DNA of 64,000 nt from Salipiger pentaromativorans (GCF_024721115.1 NZ_JAMDHK010000001.1:370762-434761); one strand, 5' to 3'; positions 25,675-35,425 are shown, numbered from the stretch's first letter. A program made the numbers and translations. Notes: a model not told the origin generated them from the letters alone.

Positions 25675-26483
25675 GGCCCCGAGGCCTCCAGCCGCCCGCC
25701 CTGGCGCACCATCTTCACGGCCACCGCCTTGCCCGTGCGGTCGTCTGTCTCGACAAACAGCCCGCAGAGCGTGGCCTCGCCCAGCGCCGGCTGATAGCGC
25801 GTCTTGCTCATGCCGGTGACGAAGCGGCGCATCGGCTCGACCTTGTCCATGCCGATGACCGAATCGTAATCGCCGCACATGCCCGCATCGGACAGAAAAC
25901 CGGTGCCCTTGGGCAGAATCTGCCCGTCGCCGGTGGGGACATGGGTATGGGTGCCCGCCACCAAGCTCGCCCGCCCGTCGCAGAAATGCCCCAGCGCCAT
26001 CTTTTCCGAGGTCGCCTCGCAATGCACATCGACCAGGATGGCCTGCGCCTGACCGCCCAGCGGATGCGCGCGCAGCACCGCATCCATCGCCGAGAAAGGA
26101 TCGTCGAAGGGGCGTTTCATAAAGACCTGCCCCAGCACCTGGGTGACCAGCACCTTGCGCCCGCGCCGGTCCTTGAACAGCCCGTGCCCGCGCCCCGGCG
26201 CCTGTTTGGCAAAGTTCAGCGGGCGGATCACCCGCGGCTCGCTCTCGATGAAGCTGAGCATGTCCTTCTGATCAAAGGCATGATCGCCCAGCGTCACCAC
26301 ATCGGCGCCCGCCTCGAGCAGCCCCTTGGCATGTTCGCCGGTCAGACCCGCCCCGTTCGAGGCGTTCTCGCCATTCACGACCACGAAGTCGAGCTTCCAG
26401 TCATCGCGCAGCCGGGGAAGGGTTTCCGAGATGGCGGCGCGCCCGGCCCGGCCCACCACATCTCCAAGAAAAAGCAATCTCAT
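25671..26483 (-). CDS. YmdB-like (TIGR00282) metallophosphoesterase
   Basis: 270 residues. Calcineurin-like fold with two-metal site ligands: LFLGDVVGRAGRAA, NGENASNGAGLTG, TLGDHAFDQKDM, DVHCEATSEKMALG, GTHTHVPTGDG and DAGMCGDYDSVIGM. This matches the YmdB/TIGR00282 family, a di-iron phosphodiesterase active on 2',3'-cyclic nucleotides in Bacillus and linked to RNA turnover and biofilm decisions. Start ATG 26483. The distal gene EamA is coupled to it. Whether the physiological role is conserved in Alphaproteobacteria is unknown. Confidence 0.92.
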   Translation of the reverse strand: MRLLFLGDVVGRAGRAAISETLPRLRDDWKLDFVVVNGENASNGAGLTGEHAKGLLEAGADVVTLGDHAFDQKDMLSFIESEPRVIRPLNFAKQAPGRGHGLFKDRRGRKVLVTQVLGQVFMKRPFDDPFSAMDAVLRAHPLGGQAQAILVDVHCEATSEKMALGHFCDGRASLVAGTHTHVPTGDGQILPKGTGFLSDAGMCGDYDSVIGMDKVEPMRRFVTGMSKTRYQPALGEATLCGLFVETDDRTGKAVAVKMVRQGGRLEASGP

Positions 26484-26627
26484 GGTTCAATCCGTAAAAG
26501 GGACGGCGCGGAAAGCAAAGCCCCATTTGCAGGCGGACGCGGACCGGACGGACCTGTCCGGGACCGGATGGCTTCGAAACCGGCCCCCGCCTGATCGCCG
26601 GACCGCGCCGGATGGCGGGGCGCTGCG

Positions 26628-27365
26628 CTACCGGCAGTCCATCGCCGCGCGCATGGCCCCGGCACCGTAAAGCCCCAGGGCGCGGGTCTCGATCCGGCCC
26701 GCATGCAGGCGCGAGGCCATGACCCGTCCCCAGACCGCATCGGCGGTGATCATCTCGGGGCCGGCGCCGCAATCGCGCAGCCCGCCCTCGATATAGCCCC
26801 AGCCGATCCGGTGATTGGTCAGCCCCGCCCGCTGCGCGACCGCGCGCAGCTCGCGGCTGCCGGGCACATAGCGCCAGACGCGCAGCAGCTTTGCCAGATG
26901 CGGGCGGTCCACATAGGCCAGTTCTATGCGCCCGTCTCCGTCCAAATCGCCGGCGCCCACCGGCGCGAGCCAGCGGTTGCGCTGGCCGATGAAGGGCGCG
27001 GCGGCCAGCAGCCCGGTCTCGGTGTAAAGCGCCAGCCGCGCGCCGCGCGCCAGATCGCTTTCCACCACCATCACCGCGTCCCGCCCGCCCAGATCGACGA
27101 GCCGGGGCGCCACATCCTCGAACACCCGCTCCTGCGGCAGCCGGATCACCACGTCGCGCTTGCCGCAGCCCGCGCAGTCCTCGATCCGCAGGCGCAGCGC
27201 GCCCCATTCCACCGCGTCGCCCAGCACGCCGTGATCGTAGCGCGTGGTCGGTTCCAGATATTCGGCGGCAATCAGGCGCGGGGCGGCCTCTGCCGCGCCC
27301 GGCAGCGTCAGCCACAGGCCCAGCGCCGCCACCGCGCCGCGCGCGGTCCGGCGCCAGCGGCGCAA
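26628..27365 (-). CDS. Secreted VCBS/FG-GAP-repeat protein of unknown function
   Basis: 245 residues with an N-terminal signal peptide (RRWRRTARG then ALGLWLTLPGAAEAA, predicted cleavage near residue 28). The mature part has one FG-GAP/VCBS-like segment, PVGAGDLDGDGRIELAYVDRP, a calcium-binding-type loop, plus Cys residues in EDCAGCGKRD and LRDCGAGPE that could form disulfides. The start codon in this frame is TTG with no Shine-Dalgarno; a GTG at 27332 is the next option. No close function can be proposed beyond an exported protein of periplasm or cell surface. Confidence 0.7.
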   Translation of the reverse strand: MRRWRRTARGAVAALGLWLTLPGAAEAAPRLIAAEYLEPTTRYDHGVLGDAVEWGALRLRIEDCAGCGKRDVVIRLPQERVFEDVAPRLVDLGGRDAVMVVESDLARGARLALYTETGLLAAAPFIGQRNRWLAPVGAGDLDGDGRIELAYVDRPHLAKLLRVWRYVPGSRELRAVAQRAGLTNHRIGWGYIEGGLRDCGAGPEMITADAVWGRVMASRLHAGRIETRALGLYGAGAMRAAMDCR

Positions 27366-27385
27366 GAGCTGTCGCGGCGCGCCGC

Positions 27386-27745
<360 letters not shown>

Positions 27746-27920
27746 CTAGTCAGCCCGCGACGGCAACGCCAGCCCCATCGCCGGGACGCGAGGCCGCAGG
27801 GGGCGGATGTTCGTCAAATGTGCCGCACCCTGCGCACCCGCTCTGCCCGTTTCCTGACCATCCCGAGGCAAACCTTCCCCCCGGAGAACAAACCGGCTAG
27901 TCTCTGGCGCAACGGCCCGC

Positions 27921-28460
27921 ATGAACCGAGGCTCCGAGCAGATGCACCGCCCCACCGCCCTTTGCGCCGCGCTGGCGCTGACGCTCGCCGCCTGCGACGC
28001 GCCGCCCGCCGACGGCACCGGAGCCTGGCCGGGCGAAGCCCCGCCCGCGCCCGAGCAGCTTGCCGACGGCACCTGCTGGGCGCGCGAGGTGACCCCGGCG
28101 ATCTATGAACATGTGATGGGCGAGATCCAGGTCGTGCAGGCCGAGATCGCCGAGGACGGCACGGTGATCCGCCCGCCGATCTATCGCCGCGCCCCGGTGC
28201 CGAAGGTGGTGCGCCCGCGCGGCGAGCTGCGCTTCGAAACCCCCTGCCCCGACCAGATGACACCCGAGTTCATCGCCTCGGTGCAGCGTGCGCTGGCGGC
28301 GCGGTCCTATTTCAGCGGCAGCGTCAGCGGCCGCATCGACAGCGCCACCACCGCGGCGATCCGCAAATACCAGACCGAACGCGGGCTCGACAGCGGCCAG
28401 CTCTCGCTCGAAACCGCCCGCGCGCTGGGTCTGGTGGCCACCCCGCTCGAAGAGCTCTGA
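27921..28460 (+). CDS. Lipoprotein with peptidoglycan-binding-like C-terminal domain
   Basis: 179 residues from the ATG at 27921; the ATG at 27942 (172 residues) gives a cleaner signal peptide and is equally possible. Lipobox LAAC follows the hydrophobic core. The C-terminal 60 residues (MTPEFIASVQRALAARSYFSG, then GRIDSATTAAIRKYQTERGLD and LSLETARALGL) have the peptidoglycan-binding type 1 three-helix pattern. A CWAREVTP segment and C.....TPCPD add two Cys that may pair. It should be membrane-anchored and facing the periplasmic wall. A function beyond wall attachment is not shown. Confidence 0.8.
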   Translation: MNRGSEQMHRPTALCAALALTLAACDAPPADGTGAWPGEAPPAPEQLADGTCWAREVTPAIYEHVMGEIQVVQAEIAEDGTVIRPPIYRRAPVPKVVRPRGELRFETPCPDQMTPEFIASVQRALAARSYFSGSVSGRIDSATTAAIRKYQTERGLDSGQLSLETARALGLVATPLEEL

Positions 28461-28566
28461 GCCCGCAGGGGCGCCGGCGGCCCTTGCCCGATACCGCCCC
28501 GCGCCCCGGTTTCGTTTTCGCGGGCGTCGCGCTAGGCTTCCGCCTGGACACGCAGGGGGATAGCGG

Positions 28567-29364
28567 ATGCCAGACGTAAAGGACCGGATCGGGATCGTCG
28601 GCGGCAGCGGCATGCTGGGCAGCGCCATCGTGCAGGGGCTGATCGCCAGCGGCAGCGTCACCGAAAGCGCACTCACCGTGCTCAACCGCTCGGGCTCTGC
28701 CGGCCCGCTTGCGCGGTTCCCCGGCCTTGCGCTCACCACCGATCCGCAGACGCTTTGCGCAAGCTGCGGCACGCTGCTGCTGTGCGTTCCGCCGGCGCAG
28801 GCCGCCGGGCTACGCCTTCCCGCCGGCGGTCATCTGGTGCTTTCGGTCATGGCCGGGGTCACGCGCGCGGCGCTGAGCCGGATCACCGGCAGTCCTCGGG
28901 TGATCCGCGCCATGAGCAGCCCCGCCGCCGCGCTGCGGCTGGCCTACACGCCCTGGATCGCCAGCGATCCGGTGAGCGCGGAGGACCGGCAGCGCGCCAC
29001 GCGGCTGTTCGAGGCCATCGGCACCAGCGACGAGGTCGCCAGCGAAGCGCTGATCGACCAGTTCACCGCCCTGACCGGCCCGGTGCCGGGATTCGTGGCC
29101 TTCTTTGCCGACGCCATGACCCGTTACGCCATCGACGCGGGCGCCCCGCCCGATCTGGCCGACCGCGCGATCCGGCAGCTCTTTCTGGCCGGCGGCCGGA
29201 TGCTGGCCGAAGGCGACAAGACCCCCGCCGCCCATGTGGCCGAGATGATCGACTATGCCGGCACCACCGCCGCCGGGCTGACCGTGATGGAAGAGGGCCC
29301 GATCCGCGCCGCCATCGCCGAGGGGCTCGCCGCCGCCGCCGACCGTGCCCGGGGCATCGGCTGA
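28567..29364 (+). CDS. ProC-like NAD(P)-dependent reductase (pyrroline-5-carboxylate reductase family)
   Basis: 265 residues. N-terminal Rossmann fold with GIVGGSGMLGSAIVQGLI and the strand-loop LLLCVPPAQA, then a helical dimerization domain like that of P5C reductase, containing SVMAGVTRAALSR and ALTGPVPGFVAFFADAMTRYAIDAG. The C-terminal PAAHVAEMIDYAGTTAAGLTVMEE resembles the usual ...SPGGTT..GL substrate loop of ProC, though SPGGTT is replaced by DYAGTT. It may act on an imine other than P5C. The gene ends at a bidirectional terminator before the convergent protease gene. Confidence 0.8.
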   Translation: MPDVKDRIGIVGGSGMLGSAIVQGLIASGSVTESALTVLNRSGSAGPLARFPGLALTTDPQTLCASCGTLLLCVPPAQAAGLRLPAGGHLVLSVMAGVTRAALSRITGSPRVIRAMSSPAAALRLAYTPWIASDPVSAEDRQRATRLFEAIGTSDEVASEALIDQFTALTGPVPGFVAFFADAMTRYAIDAGAPPDLADRAIRQLFLAGGRMLAEGDKTPAAHVAEMIDYAGTTAAGLTVMEEGPIRAAIAEGLAAAADRARGIG

Positions 29365-29380
29365 GACAGCGCATCACATG

Positions 29381-29408
29381 AAAAAGCGGGCCCGAGGGCC
29401 CGCTTTCT
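29381..29408. terminator. Bidirectional terminator between the ProC-like and Do-protease genes
   Basis: AAAAAGCGGGCCC and GGGCCCGCTTTCTC arms with a short loop at 29385-29406. Minus-strand reading gives TTTTT after the stem, plus-strand gives TTTCT. Confidence 0.85.
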
Positions 29409-29442
29409 CCGAGGTCTCAAACGCGGTCTCCCGCGCCCCGGA

Positions 29443-30912
29443 TCACTCCTCGAGCGACAGCGCCACGAAGCGCGGATCGCCGCCCCGGCGCACCAGAAGC
29501 AGCAGCGACTTGCGCCCCGCCTCCTTGGCCTCGTCGATCTTGTCCTGCAGCTCGGCAACGCTCAGCACCTGCGCCTGACCGGCTTCGGTGATCACATCCC
29601 CCGCGCGCAGGCCCTTCTCGAAGGCTTCCGAGGTTTCGTCCACCGCGGTCACGGCCAGCCCCGTGGCGCTGGCGGGAAGCTGCATCTCGTCGCGCAGCTC
29701 CTGCGTCAGCGGGGTCAGCGTGAGCCCCATCAGCTCCAGCTCGGACGGCTCTTCCGGGGTCACCTCCTGCGAGGCGGGGAAGGTCCGCTCGGCCTCTTCG
29801 CGACGGCCCAGAGTCACCAGCAGCGTCTCGGTCGTGCCGTTGCGGTTCACCACCACGCGCACGGCCTTGCCCACCTCGGTATTGCCGACGATGCGCACGA
29901 GCTGGCGGGTGTCCTCGATCTCCTTGCCGTCGAAGCTGACGATCACGTCGCCCGCTTCCATGCCGGCATCCATCGCCGGACCTTCGGGCACGTCGGAAAC
30001 CAGCGCGCCCTTGGCCGAGGCCAGACCCAGCGCGTCGGCCATGTCGTCGGTCACGTCCTGGATGCGCACGCCCAGCCAGCCGCGGCGGGTCTCGCCGAAC
30101 TCCTTGAGCTGGGTCACCACCTTGGTCACCACGTTCGAGGCCATCGAGAAGCCGATGCCGATCGAGCCGCCGTTGGGCGACAGGATCGCGGTGTTCACGC
30201 CGATGACATCGCCTTCCATATTGAAGAGCGGGCCGCCCGAGTTGCCGCGGTTGATCGCCGCGTCGGTCTGGATGTAATCGTCATAGGTGCCCGAAAGCGC
30301 CCGGTTGCGGGCCGACACGATGCCTGCCGAGACCGAAAAGCCCTGGCCCAGCGGGTTGCCCATGGCCATGACCCAGTCGCCCACGCGCGCCTGATCGCTG
30401 TCGCCGAAATTGACGAATTTCAGCGGTTCGTCCGCATCGACCTTGAGCAGCGCGATGTCGGTGTTGGGATCGGTGCCGACCAGCTTGGCGGGCAGCGTGA
30501 AGCCCTCGAAGAACTCGATCTCGATCTCGTCCGCGCCGTCGATGACGTGGTTGTTGGTGACGATATAGCCGTCCTCCGAGATCACAAAGCCCGAGCCCAG
30601 CGCCGAAGAGCGGCGCGGCCGGTCGCCCTGCGGGCCGTTGCGGTCCTGGAACTCGCGGAAGAAATCCTCGAAGGGCGACCCTTCGGGCACGATCCCCTGC
30701 GGCCCGGTGCGGCCGGCGACCATGGTCGAGGTGGTGATGTTCACCACCGAGGGGCTGATGCGTTCGGCCAGATCGGCAAAGCTCTCGGGCACGCCACGCG
30801 CCTGCGCCATCAGAGCCTGCGATACGATCAGGAACATCGACAGCGTCGCAAGCCAGAACAGCCGAAGCGGTGTGGCGTTGTCGCGCGTCACAGCAAGTGT
30901 TTGGGGTTTCAC
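29443..30912 (-). CDS. Do-like periplasmic serine protease with two PDZ domains
   Basis: 489 residues, start GTG 30912 with GGAG at good spacing. An N-terminal hydrophobic segment (16-36) exports or anchors the protein. Trypsin-like domain (about 45-280) has the triad His122 (TNNHVI), Asp152 (NTDIALLK) and Ser225 (NRGNSGGPL). PDZ1 (about 290-380, RRGWLGVRIQDV) and PDZ2 (about 400-485) follow. This is the DegP/DegQ/MucD class, a protease-chaperone for misfolded envelope proteins. In related Rhodobacterales the do-like protease lies next to the hflKC genes; here it is some 5 kb further away because of the inserted Na/Pi and two-component genes. Confidence 0.94.
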   Translation of the reverse strand: MKPQTLAVTRDNATPLRLFWLATLSMFLIVSQALMAQARGVPESFADLAERISPSVVNITTSTMVAGRTGPQGIVPEGSPFEDFFREFQDRNGPQGDRPRRSSALGSGFVISEDGYIVTNNHVIDGADEIEIEFFEGFTLPAKLVGTDPNTDIALLKVDADEPLKFVNFGDSDQARVGDWVMAMGNPLGQGFSVSAGIVSARNRALSGTYDDYIQTDAAINRGNSGGPLFNMEGDVIGVNTAILSPNGGSIGIGFSMASNVVTKVVTQLKEFGETRRGWLGVRIQDVTDDMADALGLASAKGALVSDVPEGPAMDAGMEAGDVIVSFDGKEIEDTRQLVRIVGNTEVGKAVRVVVNRNGTTETLLVTLGRREEAERTFPASQEVTPEEPSELELMGLTLTPLTQELRDEMQLPASATGLAVTAVDETSEAFEKGLRAGDVITEAGQAQVLSVAELQDKIDEAKEAGRKSLLLLVRRGGDPRFVALSLEE

Positions 30913-31078
30913 CTGGGTCTCCTTCTTTGCGGAAGGGCAGCCGCGCGTGAGGGCGCGCGCCGGCTGCCCTGCCTCCTCATGGTGAGGCTAACATAGGACG
31001 CGCCGGGCGCCACCAAAGAAAAGGTTGCAGAGGATCAAGCGCATGTGAAAATCCGGGAGGATCGCGGCACCGGCCCGA

Positions 31079-32695
31079 TCAGTCCTCCAGCACCTCGACC
31101 GCCGCCTCGCGGCGCGGCGAGCTGGGCGCCCGCCCCTCCTGGAGCTTTGCCATGTGATGCTGGATGCGCCAGAGGTGATAGCTTACCCGCTGCAACCAGC
31201 GCATCGCGTCGAGCCGCCCGGCCAGCACCTCGTCGGGTTGCGCCTTGTGCGCGGCCAGCGTCAGGATGCGCGCGCGATAGATCTCGCGCTGCGCCCGCAT
31301 CAGGCGGCGAAGCCGGTTGAGCCGCGCCTCCGCCGCGACCGCGTCCTGCGCCGCGGCGGCCTCGGCGGCCAGCGCGCAGAGAAGGCGGCTCAGCCGCCGC
31401 AACCGGTGATCGGCACCGACCTCGGCGATGCGCGCCTCCTGGCCGCAGCGGAAATAGAGCCGGCCCAGGTGATCGGTCACATGCAGGACCGATCCCAGCC
31501 GGGCCGCGGCCGGGTGATCGCTGCGGGTGGGCGGCACCCCGTCCACAAAGCCCTGCAACGTCGTCACCGCCTCGCCGATCTCGGTCAGGCGCTCCTTGTC
31601 GTCCCGCGTGGCCGAGCGGTGGCGCAAGCGCTCTGCAAGAAAGCCGAACTGCGCCCGCACCACCGCGTCCAGCGCCGACACCGCCGCATCGGCGGCCGCG
31701 TTGGGATCGCCCAGCATTTCCCGGCCCAGCGTGCGGGTCAGCGCCGAGCCCTTGTCGCGCACCAGAAAGACGACCAGCCGCGCGAAGGCGCCGGTGAACG
31801 GCAGGATCAGCACCACGCCGAGGATGTTGAAGCCGGTATGAAACGCCACCAGCGCGATCTGGCTGTCGAGCCCGCCCCCGAGCCTCGCGACAAGCGCGCT
31901 GTAGGGGCTGAGCAGCAAAAACGCCATGATCCCGGTCAGGCAATTGTAGATCACATGCGACAGGCCGGTGCGCCGGGCGGCGGTCGATCCGCCCAGCGTC
32001 GCCAGCGCGGCGGTCACCGTCGTGCCCACATCCATGCCGATCACCAGCGCCATGGCCTGCGGCAGATTGATCGCCCCCGCCCCGAGCGCGGCCAGCGCGG
32101 CGGTGACCCCGGCGCTGGAGGATTGGGTGACCACGGTGATCACCGCGCCGATCAGAATCAGTTGCAGCCGGCCGAACAGGCTGTCCTGCGGGAAATCCGC
32201 CGGGGTCACCGCCCCCTCGAACTCCGCGAGGCTCGATTTCAGAACGTCGATCCCGAGGAAGATCAACGCAAAGCCCGCCAGCGCCGTGCCGATCAGCGGC
32301 AGACGCGCGCCGCCGAAGAGCCGCGCCAGCGCCCCGAGAAAGACGAGCGGCAGCGTCAATTGCCCCAGATCCAGCTTGAACCCGAGGATCGCGGCGAGCC
32401 AGCCGGTCATCGTGGTGCCGATATTGGCGCCAAAGATCACCCCAAGCGCCTGCGGAAAGGTCAGCAGCCCCGCGCTCACGAAGCCGACCGCGGTAACGGT
32501 TGTCGCGCTCGACGATTGGATCAGCGCGGTGGTGGCCGCCCCGGTGATCGCGCCGCTCAGCGGGGTGTTGGTGAAATGCGACAGCGACCGGCGCAGGGTC
32601 TGCCCCGCCAGCCCCCGCAACCCCTCGGTCAGCCAGATCATCCCGAAGAGGAACAGCCCGACGCCGCCCAGCGCATTGATCACGTCCCAGAACAT
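31079..32695 (-). CDS. Na/Pi-cotransporter II-family protein with PhoU-like C-terminal domain
   Basis: 538 residues from the ATG at 32695; upstream in-frame codons at 32740 and 32818 (GTG) lengthen it by up to 41 residues and none has a good Shine-Dalgarno. Two inverted NptA-type repeats with QSSSATTVTAVGFVSAGLLT and TQSSSAGVTAALAALGAGAI are seen, the phosphate/sodium-binding QSSS motifs, with GANIGTTMTGWLAA and GMDVGTTVTAALATLGG. The C-terminal ~170 residues (from about 370) are helical and Arg/Ala-rich, resembling PhoU. Expected to move phosphate with Na+ in the inner membrane, or in reverse. Divergent from the histidine kinase gene. Confidence 0.9.
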   Translation of the reverse strand: MFWDVINALGGVGLFLFGMIWLTEGLRGLAGQTLRRSLSHFTNTPLSGAITGAATTALIQSSSATTVTAVGFVSAGLLTFPQALGVIFGANIGTTMTGWLAAILGFKLDLGQLTLPLVFLGALARLFGGARLPLIGTALAGFALIFLGIDVLKSSLAEFEGAVTPADFPQDSLFGRLQLILIGAVITVVTQSSSAGVTAALAALGAGAINLPQAMALVIGMDVGTTVTAALATLGGSTAARRTGLSHVIYNCLTGIMAFLLLSPYSALVARLGGGLDSQIALVAFHTGFNILGVVLILPFTGAFARLVVFLVRDKGSALTRTLGREMLGDPNAAADAAVSALDAVVRAQFGFLAERLRHRSATRDDKERLTEIGEAVTTLQGFVDGVPPTRSDHPAAARLGSVLHVTDHLGRLYFRCGQEARIAEVGADHRLRRLSRLLCALAAEAAAAQDAVAAEARLNRLRRLMRAQREIYRARILTLAAHKAQPDEVLAGRLDAMRWLQRVSYHLWRIQHHMAKLQEGRAPSSPRREAAVEVLED

Positions 32696-32780
32696 GCGCC
32701 GACTATTCGCCTGCGGCGCCGCATTGACAAGCGCTTGCATCGCGGCAGGCAGAGGACATTCAGGAAGAGGAAGGGTTCCC

Positions 32781-32823
32781 AAAAAGTAGAGCCGGTGCCA
32801 AGTGGGGATACCTGACACCGGCT
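32781..32823 (-). promoter_or_regulatory. Stem-loop with T-run in the leader of the Na/Pi gene
   Basis: On the minus strand, AGCCGGTG (32823-32816) pairs with CACCGGCT (32797-32790), with an 18-nt loop, followed by CTACTTTTTGGG. This is a terminator-like hairpin about 90 bp before the transporter ATG, so it may be an attenuator in the transporter leader, or end a short upstream transcript. Confidence 0.45.
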
Positions 32824-32980
32824 ACTGTACTTAAATAATATCGTATAGGCGCCCACTCACCTGCGCCACAAAATCACTTCTTAAATACGGACGTTTCAAA
32901 GATACTTTACGGGAACTCGACACATCCCTGAAACGACGCGGCAAAGGTTGCACAGAAGCGGGGAAGTGGAAATTCGCGTC

Positions 32981-33000
32981 ATTGCCTGGGCAATATTGCC
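32981..33000. promoter_or_regulatory. Repeated ATTGCC/GGCAAT palindromes in the divergent Na/Pi-kinase region
   Basis: ATTGCC-tg-GGCAAT-ATTGCC (32981-33000): three half-sites in alternating orientation, including the perfect 12-bp palindrome GGCAATATTGCC. It lies between the Na/Pi gene and the two-component genes and is a candidate binding site for the response regulator. The rest of 32696-33115 is AT-richer than surroundings and shows no coding potential. Confidence 0.4.
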
Positions 33001-33115
33001 TATAGGTCAACGCCGCCCCCGCTGTTGCCCCACGGGACCGGATGTGGAATGTCGGAAAGCGCGGGCCAGACACCGTCCGGCCGGCGCCGGAGGGGCCCGG
33101 ACAGGGCGGAGAACG

Positions 33116-35425
33116 ATGCGGAATTCACTCGGGGCAATGCTGGCCTTCGGTCTGGCGGGACTGCAATTCGTGGCGGTTCTGGCGGTGGTGTTCTCGTCCT
33201 ATGTCACCTCCGAACGCGCGCTGCTCGATCACGCGCGCGAATTGCTCAGCGACATCGGCAGCAACACGATCGAGCATTCGCGCGGCTTTCTCGGCCCGGC
33301 GCGCGGCGCCGCCGAGCTCTCTGCGCGGCTGGCGCAGGACCGGGTCATCGCCAGCGACATCCCCGAGCTGCTCGAGCAGCTTCTGTTCCAGCAGCTCCAG
33401 CTCGCACCGCAGTTCTCCGGCGTCTATCACGGCAGCGAGGACGGCGATTTCGTCTATGTGATGCGCTCGGACGGCCCCGGCCCCTTCCGCACCAAGATCA
33501 TCCGCGTGGACGGCGACACGCGGAGCACCGAGCTGATCTGGCGCGACAACGAGTTCAACGTCATCGCCCGGCGCATGGACCCGACAGACACCTACGATCC
33601 GCGCACCCGCCCCTGGTACATCCGCGCCCGCGCCGAACTGGCGACGATCTGGACCGATCCTTATATCTTCTTCTCGTCGCAGCAGCCCGGGATCACCCTG
33701 GCCTCGCCGGTGATGGACGGCCCCGGCCGGATCCGGGGCATCGTCGGCGTCGATATCGAAATCAGCGACATTTCCGATTTCCTCGCCCGGCTGCGCATCG
33801 GCGCGACCGGGCGCGCACTGATCATCCACAGCAATGGCGACGTGATCGCCCACCCCAACAAGGACCTGCTCAAGACCGAGGACGCGGACGGCACGCTGCG
33901 CTTTGTGGACATCGAGCATTTCGAAGATCCGATCGCCCGCGCCGCCTTTGCCCAGCCCATTGCCAATGGCGTCGTCCCGGTCGCGCGCGAGACGCTGTCG
34001 CAGTTCAATTACGGCGGCGAAACCTATGTTTCGGTGGTGATGCCGCCGATCAGCGAAACGCTGCCCTGGACCATCGCCGCCTATGCGCTCGAAAGCGATT
34101 TCACCGAGGTGATCAAGCAGAATCGGCGCACCAATATCTGGATCGCCGCGCTGGTCGCCGCGATCACCGGGCTCTGCGGGCTGGCGCTGGCCAATTACAT
34201 CTACAAGCCGGTGCGCGCCTTTGCCGTGCGCTCGGCGCTGATCTCGCAGGGCGAGCTGGATCCGTCCGAGCCGCTGCCCAAGACCTATGAAGAGCTGGAG
34301 AACGCCAACCGCACGCTGATGCAGCAGATCGCGGCGCGGCGCGAAACCGAGATAGAATACGGGCGGACCTTTGCCCTGTCTTCACGCGGGATGGCGCAGA
34401 TCGACGCCAAGACCGGCCGTTTCCTGCGGGTGAACGACCGGTTCAGCGAGATCACCGGCTATCCGGCGGAAGAGCTGGAAGGCATGGTCTTTGCCGATCT
34501 GTCGCATCCCGCCGACCCGCCCTTCCTGCTCTTCGACCGCGAACGCCGCGATGCCCCGCGCGAGATCAACCACGAGATGCGCTGCCTGCGCCGCGGCGGC
34601 GAGACGATCTGGATCGCGGTGAACGCCATCCAGATCTTCAACCAGGAAGGCAAGCCGCTGCATTTCGTGCTGACCATGGACGACATCACCCAGGCCAAGC
34701 AGACCGAGGCGCAGATCGCCGAGCTGAGCAAGGATCTGTCGAATCTCTCGCGCGACAACACCATGGGCCAGGTCGCTGCCGGGCTGGCCCACGAGCTGAA
34801 CCAGCCGCTGACCGCGATTGCCCAGAACGCCGACAGCGCGCTCTTCGCGGTCGATCAGATGACCGGGGCCGACCCCGCGCTGCGCGAGACGCTGGAAGAG
34901 ATCGCCGAGCAATCCATGCGCGCGGGCGACATCATCAAGGCGCTGCGCGGCTTCATCCGCCGCGACGACGGCAACCGGACGGATTTCGACCTTGGAGAAC
35001 TGGTGCAGCAGACGCTGCGGCTGGTCACCGCCGAGGCCCGCGCGGCGGGCGCCTCGATGGTCTGCGAGCTGGGCGATCTGCCGCCGGTCAACGCCAACCG
35101 CCTGCAAATTGCGCAGGTGCTGGTCAACCTGCTGCGCAACGCCATCGAGGCGGTGGCCGAGAACGACCGGGGCGAACGCCGGGTGACGGTGCGCGCCTGC
35201 CGGCAGGACGGTCAGGTGCTGGTCACCGTCGAGGATACCGGGCCCGGGGTCGATCCCAAGATCAGCCTGTTCACCGATTTCGAGACCACGAAATCCAGCG
35301 GCATGGGGCTGGGCCTGTCGATCTGCAAATCCATCGTGCAGGCCAATGACGGCCGTCTCTGGCACGAGGGCGCAGAGCCGCACGGCGCCTGTTTCCGCTT
35401 TACGGTGAACGCCGCCACCGCATGA
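33116..35425 (+). CDS. Sensor histidine kinase (Cache-PAS-HisKA-HATPase)
   Basis: 769 residues from the ATG at 33116 (AGGGCGGAG upstream). Order: TM1 (about 8-30), a large periplasmic dCache-like sensor (about 35-340, including DPRTRPWYIRA and FFSSQQPGITLASPV, the small-molecule pocket pattern), TM2 (about 344-366), a linker, PAS (about 420-535, with EITGYPAEELEG), HisKA with His559 in AGLAHELNQPLTAIAQNA, and HATPase_c with NLLRNAIEAVAEN and VEDTGPGVDPKISLFTDFETTKSSGMGLGLSICK (in part). The NQPLTAI motif is of the FixL/DctB type. The ligand may be an organic acid or amino acid, since dCache sensors bind these. Confidence 0.92.
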   Translation: MRNSLGAMLAFGLAGLQFVAVLAVVFSSYVTSERALLDHARELLSDIGSNTIEHSRGFLGPARGAAELSARLAQDRVIASDIPELLEQLLFQQLQLAPQFSGVYHGSEDGDFVYVMRSDGPGPFRTKIIRVDGDTRSTELIWRDNEFNVIARRMDPTDTYDPRTRPWYIRARAELATIWTDPYIFFSSQQPGITLASPVMDGPGRIRGIVGVDIEISDISDFLARLRIGATGRALIIHSNGDVIAHPNKDLLKTEDADGTLRFVDIEHFEDPIARAAFAQPIANGVVPVARETLSQFNYGGETYVSVVMPPISETLPWTIAAYALESDFTEVIKQNRRTNIWIAALVAAITGLCGLALANYIYKPVRAFAVRSALISQGELDPSEPLPKTYEELENANRTLMQQIAARRETEIEYGRTFALSSRGMAQIDAKTGRFLRVNDRFSEITGYPAEELEGMVFADLSHPADPPFLLFDRERRDAPREINHEMRCLRRGGETIWIAVNAIQIFNQEGKPLHFVLTMDDITQAKQTEAQIAELSKDLSNLSRDNTMGQVAAGLAHELNQPLTAIAQNADSALFAVDQMTGADPALRETLEEIAEQSMRAGDIIKALRGFIRRDDGNRTDFDLGELVQQTLRLVTAEARAAGASMVCELGDLPPVNANRLQIAQVLVNLLRNAIEAVAENDRGERRVTVRACRQDGQVLVTVEDTGPGVDPKISLFTDFETTKSSGMGLGLSICKSIVQANDGRLWHEGAEPHGACFRFTVNAATA

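Noticed and set aside
32981-33000. Sigma54 promoter in the TGGGCAATATTGCC segment
   Set aside because: GG and GC elements are spaced 7 bases apart and not 10, so it does not fit the -24/-12 consensus.
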